64,000 nt of DNA from Streptomyces plumbidurans (GCF_019857225.1 NZ_JAFJSY010000058.1:1-64000), one strand, 5' to 3'; numbered from the stretch's first letter, positions 42,163 through 51,340 are shown. Notes: generated by a model from the sequence alone, not told the origin. Numbers and translations are program-made.

Positions 42163-42531
42163 GTGCGTATTGGCGAGTTGGCCGCTCGAGCAGGTGCGTC
42201 TCCGCGGCAGGTGCGGTTCTACGAGGCGAAGGGTTTGATCACCTCGACCCGTAGCGCCAACAACTATCGCGACTACAGCGAAGCCACCCTGGGCCGTGTT
42301 CAGCAGATCCGCGAACTCCTGGGCGCCGGTCTCTCGACGCAGGCGATCCGCGCGATCCTGCCCTGCCTGGAATCTCCGCGCGATCCTATCGTCTTCGAAG
42401 GGGTCACATTCGAGACGGTGAGGGCGCTAGAACGCGAGCGCGACAGGCTGACCGAGCGCATCGACGTCCTGGCCCGCAATCGTGACGCGATCGCCGATTA
42501 CCTCACCGAACTCCAGAGGCGAGCGAACTGA
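42163..42531 (+). CDS. MerR-family regulator
   Basis: This 122-residue protein has the MerR winged helix (MRIGELAARAGASPRQVRFYEAKGLI and NNYRDYSEATLGRVQQIREL), followed by a long dimerisation helix (ALERERDRLTERIDVLARNRDAI). There is no extended ligand domain and one Cys only, so a redox or small-molecule response is possible. The GTG at 42163 follows the operator. It probably activates the divergent serine hydrolase gene. Confidence 0.9.
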   Translation: MRIGELAARAGASPRQVRFYEAKGLITSTRSANNYRDYSEATLGRVQQIRELLGAGLSTQAIRAILPCLESPRDPIVFEGVTFETVRALERERDRLTERIDVLARNRDAIADYLTELQRRAN

Positions 42532-42882
42532 TGACGGCACGCCTGCCAGATATCTTCGCGGATCCGATGAGTCACGCAGGCTGGCGCGTGAACGCCCGAC
42601 ATGACCTGCCAAGATGGTATGGCGACGTAAGAGCTTACCGGGCTGTTGTGGCTGCGGTCGATGATGAAGAGATCCGCTAGATAGGCGAATGCGAACTGGG
42701 GATTTCCTTTTCGCGGTTCTGGACCAGGGCTGGAGATATTGATACGGCCGTCTATCGGCGCCTGTCGCCGGCGATACAGTCCCTTATTGAGCAAAGCGTT
42801 TTCTGACGACCTCGTGCACGGTTGGCCGTGGCTACAGAACCTTTGAGCTCGTGATGTCGGGGTCTTCGCTGGCTGAGGTGCG
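42532..42882. other. Intergenic stretch, nothing recognised
   Basis: GC content falls in 42640-42790 compared with the neighbours, which suggests foreign or decayed DNA. No supported open frame, RNA or repeat was found. Confidence 0.4.
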
Positions 42883-43350
42883 TCAGATGTAGGCCCTGAT
42901 TTGCCTCACTGGATGTCCGAGGGCGTCTGCGACAGCCGTCATTTCCTCGTCGCTGAACCAGGCACGCTCTGGGTTCCAGATGGCGATCTCGAAGCGGGCG
43001 AAGCCGCAGGGCCAGTCGTACTCCAGCGCGTCCAGTGAGGTCGCGGCACCGCAGCAGGGGACCACCACGGCAAGGGTTGCGAAGCCGTCGTCGCAGTGGG
43101 CTTCGAGCTGGTCAGCCCACCAGTGGGTGTCGATTGACGCGTCGCATTGGGGACAACCGATCTTCTGCAGATTCTGACCGCAGTCGACGACGGTCAGGGC
43201 GTCGTGCCAGGTGACGTCAATCTCGACGTCGATGCCGTCGGGGAGCCCGGGGGCCAGCTCCTCCACGATCGACGCAGCACGCTCAGCCGCGGCCTGCTCA
43301 GGCTGCCAGTGCGGGTCGGTCGGAATGACAGAGAGGACATCGTCACTCAC
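42883..43350 (-). CDS. Hypothetical protein with Cys pairs
   Basis: This 155-residue protein has a CPQC pair near residue 79 and a later CD...CCG group, a possible zinc site. An AWFSDEEMTAVADALGHPVRQIRAY ending looks helical. I do not recognise the family; similar proteins are widespread in Streptomyces. GTG 43350 is chosen as the only plausible start before the conserved part; it has no strong ribosome site. It lies next to dispersed repeat copy B, whose frame runs into it without a stop. Confidence 0.55.
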   Translation of the reverse strand: MSDDVLSVIPTDPHWQPEQAAAERAASIVEELAPGLPDGIDVEIDVTWHDALTVVDCGQNLQKIGCPQCDASIDTHWWADQLEAHCDDGFATLAVVVPCCGAATSLDALEYDWPCGFARFEIAIWNPERAWFSDEEMTAVADALGHPVRQIRAYI

Positions 43351-43390
43351 GGGCTCACTCGATTCGTCAGGCGGAACCTCATTCAAGCGA

Positions 43391-43512
43391 CGCGATATTA
43401 CTGAACGTGCATGCGAGTAGCAGGTTCCCGAGCTGGCTACTCGTCGAGGGCCAGGCGGGTGCTGGTGAGGCAGCCGTCGCATAGCGGGAGTTGGTACTGC
43501 AGCATCTACCTG
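43391..43512. repeat. Dispersed repeat, copy B
   Basis: The first 31 bp are identical to 26888-26918, with continued similarity to CTGCAGCATCT near 43510. After this point the two copies differ: copy A runs into a reductase fragment, copy B into unrelated sequence. Confidence 0.7.
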
Positions 43513-43566
43513 GTGACGGCATCGACGGTCAGTCGGCCGATGTCTAGGCATGCCCGCTGAGAGAGT

Positions 43567-43650
43567 ATGACCGTGGACGTCGTGGTGGAGCACACCACCG
43601 ACGAGCGCTGGAAGCAGGAATCCCTCGACGCCCTACTGAGTGGCCGTTGA
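43567..43650 (+). CDS. 27-residue open frame
   Basis: MTVDVVVEHTTDERWKQESL continues for seven residues to a TGA. The sequence looks protein-like and may be the start of a truncated gene. The stretch after it (43651-44390) holds a + frame reading RLAEIVFATGRALRDYVLPA without a start, and nothing else that I can identify. Confidence 0.3.
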   Translation: MTVDVVVEHTTDERWKQESLDALLSGR

Positions 43651-44391
43651 GGTGAGCCGGTCGACCTGGCTCAGCACCGGCTGGCCGAGATCGTCTTTGC
43701 CACTGGTCGAGCACTGCGAGACTATGTCCTGCCCGCTCATAAGGTGATCGTCAATCTGCTTTCGGGCGCGGTGCGCATCAATCTGCACCTCTGGTGCGCC
43801 AGTGGCTTTGCGATGGTGTCGGCCTTTTTCCCTCCCTGGTTCCCAGCCGCGCTCGGTCGCAGCTTTGGCCCGTAGCGTGGAGCGCTGGGTTTCAGGCAGC
43901 TGCTGCGCCGCCAAGCCGCGACTGCCCTGGCCCGCCGGCCAGATCCTGGACCACGTTGAGGTGCACGGCTGGTACCTCGAACAGCAAGACGAACGAGGGC
44001 CTCGACGGTTTCGTCGGCTTGGGCTGGCACTACTGGAACTGGAGCGCGGACCGTTGTCTCGACGACGGTCCGCGCATGGGTTGAGGTCCTGCCAGCCACG
44101 CTACGGCAGCCCTGGCGCGCTCTTCGCATCACGCCTGGCTCCCGGCCGCGAAGCTGGTGGCCGTGGTCGGCTGACTGTGCCCCGGACGGCTCTGCGGTCG
44201 CGTCGCACGACGAACCGACCGGCGGACAAGGCCACTGCGACCAGCCCGGGGAGCGGACCGTACCGTCGCGACGAGCACTCATCCTGACCGCACGGACATG
44301 GCCTTGTGCGAGATCGTCGCCCGCATCATGTGCGGCCTGAGCCTGGCCTGGCGGGGTCCCAGGACTGTGCAGGGTGTTCGTGGGAGTGGGG

Positions 44392-44763
44392 TTATGGCTG
44401 GTGGTGCGTGTGGTGGGCCAGGCGGGTGCGTAGGCGGCTCAGGCGGTCGATCTCGGTGTCGAGTGCGGCGAGCCTGCGGTTGACGACCTGGGCGCCCGGG
44501 GAGCCGGGGTTGGTGCGCCTGCAGGGGCGTTGTGGGTTTTCGACGAGTAGGTGCAGGCGGTCGGCGATGCTGTGCAGGTCCTCGACGGTGAGTCCCAGGG
44601 CGAGTAGGTGTCGTATGACGCGGATTCTGGCGACGTCGTCGGGGCTGTACTGGCGCTGTCCGGTGGGGGTGCGCCGCGGTGGTGGCAGCAGGCCGCGTTG
44701 TTCGTAGAACCGCAGGGCCCGTGGTGTGGTTCCTGCTGCTGCCGCCGCATCCCCGATCCGCAT
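44392..44763 (-). CDS. MerR-family regulator
   Basis: This 123-residue protein has MRIGDAAAAAGTTPRALRFYEQRGLL, then GQRQYSPDDVARIRVIRHLL as the DNA-binding region, and a C-terminal helix with LDTEIDRLSRLRTRL. A single Cys (in RPCRRTN) argues against metal sensing. ATG 44763 follows GAGGT; an in-frame GTG at 44775 is the alternative. It lies 51 bp downstream of the reductase gene on the same strand and probably regulates it via the 45928 palindrome. Confidence 0.88.
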   Translation of the reverse strand: MRIGDAAAAAGTTPRALRFYEQRGLLPPPRRTPTGQRQYSPDDVARIRVIRHLLALGLTVEDLHSIADRLHLLVENPQRPCRRTNPGSPGAQVVNRRLAALDTEIDRLSRLRTRLAHHTHHQP

Positions 44764-44814
44764 GTCCGACCTCACGCCTGCGCTGTGGCCGTCACGATGG
44801 GGCGTGGCGGCACG

Positions 44815-45849
44815 TCACGTCGGCGGCAACTCTACGACCACGGTTCCGAAGTGCCGCCCTTGGAACAGTTCTTGCAACGCGCGTGGTGCGTGGTCCATGC
44901 CCGGGATGCGGACGTGGGGGAAGGTGATTTTGCCTGAGCGCAGCCAGTGTCCGAAGTGTGCATTCCATTCCTTGGGCACGTCGGGGTGGTCGGGGCCGCT
45001 GTACCCCAGCAGGGACACGCCTTTGTTGATGAGCCGGAAGCTGTCGATGTCGGCGGGTGAGCTGCCGCCGTCCCGGTGGGGCGAAAGTTGTCCGGACAGG
45101 GCGCCGATCAGTGCGAAGCGGGCGCCTTGGCGGGCTGCGCGCACGGCGGCGGCCAGTTGCTGACCGCCGACGGTGTCGAGCAGTACGTCGATGCCGTCCG
45201 GTGCCGCCTTGGCGAGTTCCTCGTCGATCAGCCGGGACCCGGTGACGATGACCGTGTCGTAGCCGAGTTCTGCTGTGAGCCGTTCGGCTTTGTCCGGGGA
45301 GCGCGTGGTTCCGATGACTTTCGTGGCGCCCAGCAGGCGCGCGAGGGGGCCTGCCAGTGTTCCGACGGCTCCTGCCGCGCCGGTGACGAGCACGGTGTCG
45401 CCAGGGCGGAGGTCGGCGAGCCGGGTCAGTGCTCCGTAGGCGGCCGATCCGGAGGAGAGGTGGGCCACGGGGTCGGGCAGAGCGTCGTCGAGCAGGGTGC
45501 ACTGGTCTGCCGTCACCAGTGCGTGCTCACGCCAGCCGAGCAGGTGGGTGACCTGGTCGCCGGGGCGCAGTGCGCAGTCTGGCCCGGTGGCGGTGACCTC
45601 GCCGACCGCGGGGCCGAACAGTGTGTCCCCGGTGTGGATGCGCGGCAGTGGCACGCCGTCGGCCTGGCTGCCGATCAGGGTGCGAAGGCCGGGGAACACC
45701 AGGAAGTACCGGTTTTTGACGATGACTTGTCCCGGGCCGGGGGTGGGGAGCGGTGTGCGGGCGATGGTGAAGTGCTCGGGCGTCGGCAGGCCGGCGGGCG
45801 GTTCGGTCAGCACGATCTCGCGGGTCGTGGTGGGCAGGGCTTCGGTCAT
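44815..45849 (-). CDS. Medium-chain NADPH-dependent reductase (PTGR/CurA-like)
   Basis: This 344-residue zinc-independent MDR protein has the N-terminal GroES-like domain (PGPGQVIVKNRYF) and a Rossmann domain with VLVTGAAGAVGTLAGPLARLLGA (AxxGxxG motif) and VIGTTRSPDKAERL. FLLDTVGGQQL and LIGALSGQ are typical of NADP-dependent alkenal/one reductases. It would reduce an activated double bond, often in reactive aldehydes or ketones. It is co-transcribed with a MerR gene, which suggests stress-type induction. Confidence 0.85.
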   Translation of the reverse strand: MTEALPTTTREIVLTEPPAGLPTPEHFTIARTPLPTPGPGQVIVKNRYFLVFPGLRTLIGSQADGVPLPRIHTGDTLFGPAVGEVTATGPDCALRPGDQVTHLLGWREHALVTADQCTLLDDALPDPVAHLSSGSAAYGALTRLADLRPGDTVLVTGAAGAVGTLAGPLARLLGATKVIGTTRSPDKAERLTAELGYDTVIVTGSRLIDEELAKAAPDGIDVLLDTVGGQQLAAAVRAARQGARFALIGALSGQLSPHRDGGSSPADIDSFRLINKGVSLLGYSGPDHPDVPKEWNAHFGHWLRSGKITFPHVRIPGMDHAPRALQELFQGRHFGTVVVELPPT

Positions 45850-45927
45850 GGGGTGCTCCGGAGCGGATGGGGTGGGCGCGGGCTGCGGCAGCCCGGAGTG
45901 ATCCGGCTGCCGGCGCGCCGACGCTAA

Positions 45928-45949
45928 CCCTTGACGTGCGGGTCAGGGG
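45928..45949. promoter_or_regulatory. MerR-type operator upstream of the reductase
   Basis: CCCTTGAC and GTCAGGGG are inverted with one mismatch around 6 bp, the same arm sequence and spacing as the operator at 42122-42143. It lies 79 bp before the reductase start. Confidence 0.65.
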
Positions 45950-46681
45950 CAAGGGAACACGGCCGCCCGCGTCCTGGGGCGGATGGGGGTGCGCGGTGCC
46001 TGGAGGCCACGGCAGGGCCCCTTTCCGCAGCACCTGCACAGCTCCCTCGATGATCCGGCTGCGTGTCGCCCTGCCGTTCGCGGTCTGCTCGCCCCGCACA
46101 CTCACCCTCCAGGAATGGACTTGCTGGTCCGGACTGCAGCCTGTCGGCCGGGGTACGGACGAGGAGGACCGCGCCCTGTCCGGTACGTCGTTTCGGGGAT
46201 GATTCGATCGCCGCACCTCGCCCGCTGATGCGGTGTCGCACGGCAGAGGGGGGTACGAGAACGCACGCCTCAGGCTCACGCACCAACACCGCATGCAGTC
46301 CTGTGCATTGAAACAGCGCCGGCGCAGGATCGGCCGCAGTGGCAACGCCACCGGCTTTTTCACGCAAGTCCCAACAGAGCAAGGGCGCATGCGTGAGGAA
46401 GGGAACGACCGCCACCCCTCAGCTGGTGCGGCCGACGCCTGGACAGCCAGGACCTTCGCCTCCGTTCCCGCCAGGGCGCAGGGTGCCGGCGCGCGCGAAG
46501 ATATCGCGGGCCGCGAGCGCAGCATCATCACCGACCTGCCCAGCTTGTCTCTGGCGGCAGTGGCCACTCCTGCGGCTGGCCGGCGTCCTGGATTCCACCG
46601 CCGGCCGCATCCTCTTTGCGCATGCCGGCGCCCCTGCAGGGTCTGACGAAACCGCAGCCGTCAAAGACGGGCGGTCGAGCG

Positions 46682-46813
46682 CACGACGTCCTGGCTGACG
46701 GTTGCCGCAGGCTCGGCGCCCGCTGCGAGCGCCTTCCCCGCAGCTACCTGGCCCTGCTCGGGCTCGCTGCAGCCCTGTGCTGCTGCGAGCGCTTCGTCCG
46801 CCTCACCGCGTAG
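46682..46813 (+). pseudogene. IS5-type transposase C-terminal fragment
   Basis: The frame ends RSYLALLGLAAALCCCERFVRLT, close to the FLTLAAALTCYKKL end of some IS5 transposases, preceded by a CRRLGARCERLPR stretch like RRLTVRYER. No intact start or DDE residues are visible. The rest of 45950-46681 has no recognised feature. Confidence 0.45.
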
Positions 46814-46822
46814 GACATGGTC

Positions 46823-47389
46823 TCAGGCCCGGATGCCGCGCAGGACGATGCCGAGGTGGGTCCAGGTGTCGCCCGGCGTGTGCGGGGATTCGGGGAGAGC
46901 CGCGATCAGCGTGAGGACATCGGTCGCGTTGAGGTCGTCGCGCACGACTCCTTCGGCGCGGGCGCGGGCGAAGAGATCTGCGAAGCCGACTTTCATGGGT
47001 GCGCAGGCGGCTGCCATGGGGGAGGAGTCCTCGACCAGGCCGTTGCCCACCTGGGCGCTCATGCCGCGGTAGCGCGAGGCGCTGCGGGCGTACATGTGCA
47101 GCCAGCGGGTCAGGGCCGTCCATGCATCCGGCTCGTCGATGAGGGCGCGCGCCTGCTCTTCCAGCTGGTCCACCTGCTCCTTCATGATCGCGACGAAGAG
47201 GTGCTCACGGGTGGGGAAGTGCCGGTAGAGCGTGCCGCGCCCCACCCCGGCCTGCTTCGCCACATCGTCCATCGGTGCGTCCGTCCCGGCCCGGGCGAAG
47301 ACGGCCTTGGCGGCTTCCAGCAGCGTTTCGCGGTTGCGTCGTCCGTCCGCCCGCATGCGTCGTCCGGTAGTGGCTGCGTCCTTCGTCAT
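46823..47389 (-). CDS. TetR-family regulator
   Basis: This 188-residue protein has the TetR helix-turn-helix PMDDVAKQAGVGRGTLYRHFPTREHLFVAI and a C-terminal domain with RYRGMSAQVGNGLVEDSSP. The start lies in a 15-bp tandem duplication (47385-47414) that supplies two in-frame ATGs, 47389 and 47404. It is divergent from a VOC protein and three operator-like palindromes lie between. Confidence 0.88.
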   Translation of the reverse strand: MTKDAATTGRRMRADGRRNRETLLEAAKAVFARAGTDAPMDDVAKQAGVGRGTLYRHFPTREHLFVAIMKEQVDQLEEQARALIDEPDAWTALTRWLHMYARSASRYRGMSAQVGNGLVEDSSPMAAACAPMKVGFADLFARARAEGVVRDDLNATDVLTLIAALPESPHTPGDTWTHLGIVLRGIRA

Positions 47390-47414
47390 GTGACCACGCG
47401 TCATGTGACCACGC
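47385..47414. repeat. 15-bp tandem duplication at the TetR start codon
   Basis: GTCATGTGACCACGC is repeated exactly at 47385-47399 and 47400-47414. It duplicates the start codon and keeps the reading frame. Confidence 0.85.
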
Positions 47415-47419
47415 TAACA

Positions 47420-47497
47420 CAAGCGGACACAGCGTCCGCTTGTTAAACGGACGCTTCGTCCGTATCGTCGACCCGTAAGCGGACGCACTGTCCGGAT
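47420..47497. promoter_or_regulatory. Three TetR-type operator palindromes
   Basis: Site 1 has CAAGCGGAC and GTCCGCTTG around 5 bp (47420-47442). Site 2 is ACGGACG-CTT-CGTCCGT (47447-47463). Site 3 has AGCGGAC and GTCCGGA around 5 bp (within 47478-47497). All share a CGGAC/GTCCG core and fill the divergent region. Confidence 0.8.
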
Positions 47498-47510
47498 TGG
47501 GGTAGGTGGC

Positions 47511-47990
47511 ATGAACAACAAGATCTGGCACATCGGCCTGGCCGTCCCCGACCTCGAAAAGGGCATGGCCGAAGTGGCCGCGCTCTTCGACCTGACCTGG
47601 CGGCCAGTCGTGACCCGATCCATGACGATCAAAGATGCGCAGGACCGGCCGTACGACGTGGACTGCCATGTCACCTTCTCGCTCGGCGGCCCGTTCGCCG
47701 TCGAGGTCTGGCAGGCGATCCCCGGCACGCCGCTCGCCACGCCTGAGGCGGGCTGGCTGCACCACATCGGGTACTGGACCGCGGACCACGCGGCGGAAAA
47801 GGAGCGGCTCGGCGCCCTGGGCCATCCGCCGTTCCTGTCATCTGATCCCACCCTGCTGATCGCCCGCGGTCCCGGCAACCTCCTGGTCGAACCCTGCGAC
47901 CTGCAACGCGACCAGCCCTACCTGCGCGACCTGTACCCGCCGGACAGCCCGTTCGCCGGGGAACCCGTCCTGCCGGGCCAACCGGCCTGA
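47511..47990 (+). CDS. VOC-superfamily (glyoxalase-like) protein
   Basis: This 159-residue protein opens with IWHIGLAVPDLEKGMAEVAA, a vicinal-oxygen-chelate fold start with a metal His, and has LHHIGYWTADHAAEKERL as the second half-site. EVWQAIPGTP and LVEPCDL carry possible acidic ligands. The family includes isomerases, dioxygenases and resistance proteins, and the substrate is unknown. It begins the TetR-controlled unit with the reductase 32 bp downstream. Confidence 0.75.
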   Translation: MNNKIWHIGLAVPDLEKGMAEVAALFDLTWRPVVTRSMTIKDAQDRPYDVDCHVTFSLGGPFAVEVWQAIPGTPLATPEAGWLHHIGYWTADHAAEKERLGALGHPPFLSSDPTLLIARGPGNLLVEPCDLQRDQPYLRDLYPPDSPFAGEPVLPGQPA

Positions 47991-48022
47991 CCTCGCCGAC
48001 TGACCGGCTCAAGGAGACCACC

Positions 48023-48703
48023 GTGAACATCGCCATCATCGGTGCCGGCAACGTCGGCGGCACCCTGGCCCGCCGGTTCGCCGCACTCGGACACCAGGTG
48101 CGGGTCGCCAATTCGCACGGCCCGCAATCCCTGACGGACCTTCAGGCCGAGACCGGCGTCCGACCGGTATCGCTCGACGAGATCGCCGCGGGCGCCGACG
48201 CCCTGTTCGTGGCGATCCCGCTGGGCGGCATCCCGCACCTGCCCGAGGGGCTGCTGGCAGATCTGCCGCACGACTCCGCCGTCGTCGACACCGGCAACTA
48301 CGTGCCCCACCTGCGCGACCCCCGGATCGACGTACTGGAGGACGGCGGTGTCGAAAGCCGCTGGACCGAGTCCCACCTGCAACGCCCCCTGGTCAAAGCG
48401 TTCAACACCATCATCGCCGGCCATCTGCGCACGCTCGGAAGGCCCGCAGGCGCCCCCGACCGCATCGCGCTTCCCGTTGCCGGGGACGACCCGCAGACCA
48501 AGGCCGTCGTCATCGACCTGGCGGACCAACTCGGCTTCGACGGTATCGACGCCGGCGGTCTGGACGACTCCTGGCGTCAGCAGCCCGGCACGCCGGTCTA
48601 CACCACCGACCTGGACGCCGAGCACGCACGGAAAGCTCTTGCGCGCGCCGAGCCTCAGGACACCACTGCCTGGCGTCAACGCCTTCAGGTACCTCGCGCC
48701 TGA
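48023..48703 (+). CDS. NAD(P)-binding reductase (F420-dependent reductase-like)
   Basis: This 226-residue protein starts MNIAIIGAGNVGGTLARRF (GxGxxG Rossmann motif), continues VRVANSHGPQSL and has LPVAGDDPQTKAVVIDLADQ. It fits the NADPH:F420 oxidoreductase/6-phosphogluconate dehydrogenase-like NAD-binding group. GTG 48023 follows AAGGAGA. Part of the gene (48422-48548) has a displaced copy at 27010-27142. It probably works with the VOC and SDR proteins around it. Confidence 0.8.
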   Translation: MNIAIIGAGNVGGTLARRFAALGHQVRVANSHGPQSLTDLQAETGVRPVSLDEIAAGADALFVAIPLGGIPHLPEGLLADLPHDSAVVDTGNYVPHLRDPRIDVLEDGGVESRWTESHLQRPLVKAFNTIIAGHLRTLGRPAGAPDRIALPVAGDDPQTKAVVIDLADQLGFDGIDAGGLDDSWRQQPGTPVYTTDLDAEHARKALARAEPQDTTAWRQRLQVPRA

Positions 48704-48800
48704 TCAGAACCGGGCCCGTCCGCATCAGCAGCGAGGCCAGACCGGCCCCACCGAAGACACCAGGCACACACCCCGCCTTGATCCGCATGCAAGGAACCAC

Positions 48801-49661
48801 GTGATACCCACAAGAACGCGGCCTCTCGTGGCGGTCGTCACCGGAGCCAGCCGGGGCGCCGGCCGCGGCATCGCCCAGGCCCTGGCCCAGCAAGGCGCCA
48901 CCGTCTACGTCACCGGCCGCAGCCAGAAGTCCTCCGACTCCCCGTACGGAGGCACGATCTTTGAAACCGCGGCACTCGTCGACCGAGTCGGCGGCACAGG
49001 CATCCCGGTGGCCGTCGACCACGGCGACGACACCGCGGTCAAGGTCCTGTTTGACACCGTCCGCACCGCTCACGGACGGCTGGACATCCTCGTCAACAAC
49101 GCCGCCAAGCTCGTCGGGACCACCACGCCCGGAGGATTCTGGGAAAAACCCCTCGAAACAGCCGACCTGCTGACCGTCGGCCTGCGCTCCCACTACGTCG
49201 CCAGCTACTACGCAGCCCCACTCCTGATCGAAAACGGCCGCGGGCTGATCGTCAACACCGGCCACTACGGCGCCGTCTCCTACCACCACGGTGCCGCGTA
49301 CGGCGCGCAGAAGGCCGGCGCGGACAAGATGGCGGCCGACATGGCCAAGGAACTGCGGCCGCACAGCGTCGCCGCCGTCTCCATCTGGATGGGCGGACTC
49401 GACACCGAGCGGGCCCGCGCCCATCTGGGCTCCCTCCCACAAGAAGCGCTTCCGACGATGACCAGGGAATCCCCACAGTTCACCGGCCGGGTCATCGCAG
49501 CCCTCTACGACAGCGACGACCTCATGGCTCTCTCCGGCCGGGCCCTGATCGGCGCGGAACTGGGCGCCTATCTCGCCGTCAGCGACATCGACGGCACCAC
49601 CCCACGCACCATGCGCTATCGGCTCGGCGGACCACCGGAACCCCACCCCAGCCTCACATGA
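48801..49661 (+). CDS. Short-chain dehydrogenase/reductase
   Basis: This 286-residue SDR has AVVTGASRGAGRGIAQALA (cofactor TGxxxGxG), LDILVNNAAKL (NNA motif) and catalytic Tyr-Lys in AYGAQKAGADKMAADMAKEL. AASTYVTGRSQK after beta 2 (here VYVTGRSQK) indicates NADP. The catalytic Tyr lies in GAAYGAQK. GTG 48801 follows AAGGAAC. It closes a VOC-reductase-SDR group; the physiological substrate is unknown. Confidence 0.88.
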   Translation: MIPTRTRPLVAVVTGASRGAGRGIAQALAQQGATVYVTGRSQKSSDSPYGGTIFETAALVDRVGGTGIPVAVDHGDDTAVKVLFDTVRTAHGRLDILVNNAAKLVGTTTPGGFWEKPLETADLLTVGLRSHYVASYYAAPLLIENGRGLIVNTGHYGAVSYHHGAAYGAQKAGADKMAADMAKELRPHSVAAVSIWMGGLDTERARAHLGSLPQEALPTMTRESPQFTGRVIAALYDSDDLMALSGRALIGAELGAYLAVSDIDGTTPRTMRYRLGGPPEPHPSLT

Positions 49662-50684
49662 CCCGGACCAGCCGCGAGAACCTCCGGTCCCGCGACAGGA
49701 GACCCCCGGCGCGGACACGCCAAAGACGCGAAGCGCACAGCCCCGGCTGCGCCGCGCACGGCCGCCCCCTGGCCGAGGACGATCCGCCCGGCGCGCCCTA
49801 CGCCGGCCGCCCGGAGGAGGCGGCGCACGCTGACCGGCATGTCAGGGTTGCCTGCAATTCCGGGGCCGGGACGTCCTCTCCTGCTCGATGGCGATGCGCC
49901 TCGCAGGCACAGTTAGTGACCGCTTCCTGCACGCCTCCTGCAGGCTTGTGACCTGGAGTCCCGTCTCTGAGTCAGATTCTCTCGGCATGCAGTGGTGTGC
50001 CGTCTGGCCAGTGAAAGCTACGGATCGTGCTTCTTTGGCTTGGGGTAGGTGGTGCAGTGGTCTGTAGCCCCGTGATGAAGCTGGAAGGTCATGAATACCC
50101 CGGGGATCCTTATCGATTTCGTGCTACTTGCGCAGGTGAGGGCGTTGTGGAGGTGCGGCGACAAAGTTCGTTGGGGGCGGATGCCGCGACGCCCGCACCA
50201 CCTGATCCACCGGCTGCACGGCCCACAGTGCACGCCCGTTGAGTCGGTGCCCATCTCTGGGTACCGACGTCGGTGCCGTGCTGGCACGTCCAGATGGTGT
50301 CGCCGGTCATCGGTAGCGTGGGCGCCGTGGTGGTGGGAGGCGAAGAAACCCGGTGGTCGTGCTGCGCGGCGGTGGTCTCGGGTTGTTGTGTCTCCTTGGT
50401 TCTTGAAGGTTCTGCGGGGTTCGGACGGCCTCGAAGCGTGATCTTCAGAAGGCGAAGATTTTATTGAAGACCGGACGCCCGTCGCGGCCCGGTCTCGGCG
50501 AACCGGCGGCAGCGGCGCGAGGCCTTGAAGGAACCTGAAGATCCATGGGGCCTGGGGTGGGCATGCGGGTGCGGCCCGTCGACACCGTCGCGATCACGGT
50601 GTTCTCACGTAATTCTTGCCGGGGTGCGGTGACGATGTCTTGCCCGGAGCAGGACGATCCATGGCTCCGCTCGAGTGCTGCGAG
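49662..50684. other. About 1 kb without a recognised gene
   Basis: Several short frames exist on both strands but none has both a ribosome site and a family match. A weak hairpin followed by Ts (ATCTTC and GAAGAT at 50441-50459, then TTTATT) may be a terminator. The sequence looks like decayed DNA. Confidence 0.4.
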
Positions 50685-51254
50685 TCAGGGCTGGTCGTCC
50701 ACGAGAGCGATTGCGCGCGTCTCGGGGACTCCCAGCATCAGCAGGCTCGTGATCGTCGCTGCATGGGCGCCGAGGGTCCCGTTCGGCAGGTTGCTGTCCG
50801 CGATGCTGAATACGGCGCCGTAGGCAACCTGGCTCAGGACGTCTGCCGGCAGGTGCTGTGCGAACACGTCGCTGTCCTGGCCACGTTTCACGAGGTTGGC
50901 CAGCAGTTCATCGACTGGCCCGAGCAGGCCGTGGATCACCCCGCTGTACTCGCCACGGCGCAGCGCCAGCAGCACTCGGTACCGGTGCGCCACTGGCCAG
51001 AGGCGGGCAACGAATTCGGCCCACGCCGCGTCCGCTTCCGAATCGGAGGCGGTGACGTCGGTGAGGACCGCTGTCATCTCGGTGACGGCCTGTTCGGTGA
51101 GCGACCGGATCAGGTCGAGGCGCGAAGGGAAGTGGCCGTAGACGGTGCGCCGGACGACGCCGGCAGCGGATGCGATATCCCCCATGCCGACGTCGGGGTT
51201 CTTTCCCAAAAGGTGGAGGGCGACGTCGAGGATGCGATCGCGCGTCTCGTTCAT
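50685..51254 (-). CDS. TetR-family regulator
   Basis: This 189-residue protein has MGDIASAAGVVRRTVYGHFPSRLDLIRSL as the helix-turn-helix and a C-terminal domain with PVAHRYRVLLALRRGEYSG and LPNGTLGAHAATITSLLMLG. It is divergent from an epoxide hydrolase gene with two palindromes between. ATG 51254 is chosen to give the normal N-terminus; upstream GTGs (51263 and beyond) are possible. Confidence 0.88.
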   Translation of the reverse strand: MNETRDRILDVALHLLGKNPDVGMGDIASAAGVVRRTVYGHFPSRLDLIRSLTEQAVTEMTAVLTDVTASDSEADAAWAEFVARLWPVAHRYRVLLALRRGEYSGVIHGLLGPVDELLANLVKRGQDSDVFAQHLPADVLSQVAYGAVFSIADSNLPNGTLGAHAATITSLLMLGVPETRAIALVDDQP

Positions 51255-51295
51255 CGAGCGCACTCGGGCTGACTCGGTGGGCACAACGCCATTGT

Positions 51296-51340
51296 TGCAC
51301 ACCGGTGTGCAGTGGCGTAGGTTGCACAGTGGTGTGCAAC
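51296..51340. promoter_or_regulatory. Two TetR-type operators
   Basis: TGCACACCGGTGTGCA (51296-51311) is a perfect 16-bp palindrome. GTTGCACAGTGGTGTGCAAC (51321-51340) has the same TTGCACA/TGTGCAA arms around a 4-bp centre. Both lie before the epoxide hydrolase start. Confidence 0.8.

Noticed and set aside
43737..44287. Open frames on both strands considered as a gene
   Set aside because: No ribosome site, no family match, and amino acid composition typical of random GC-rich DNA.
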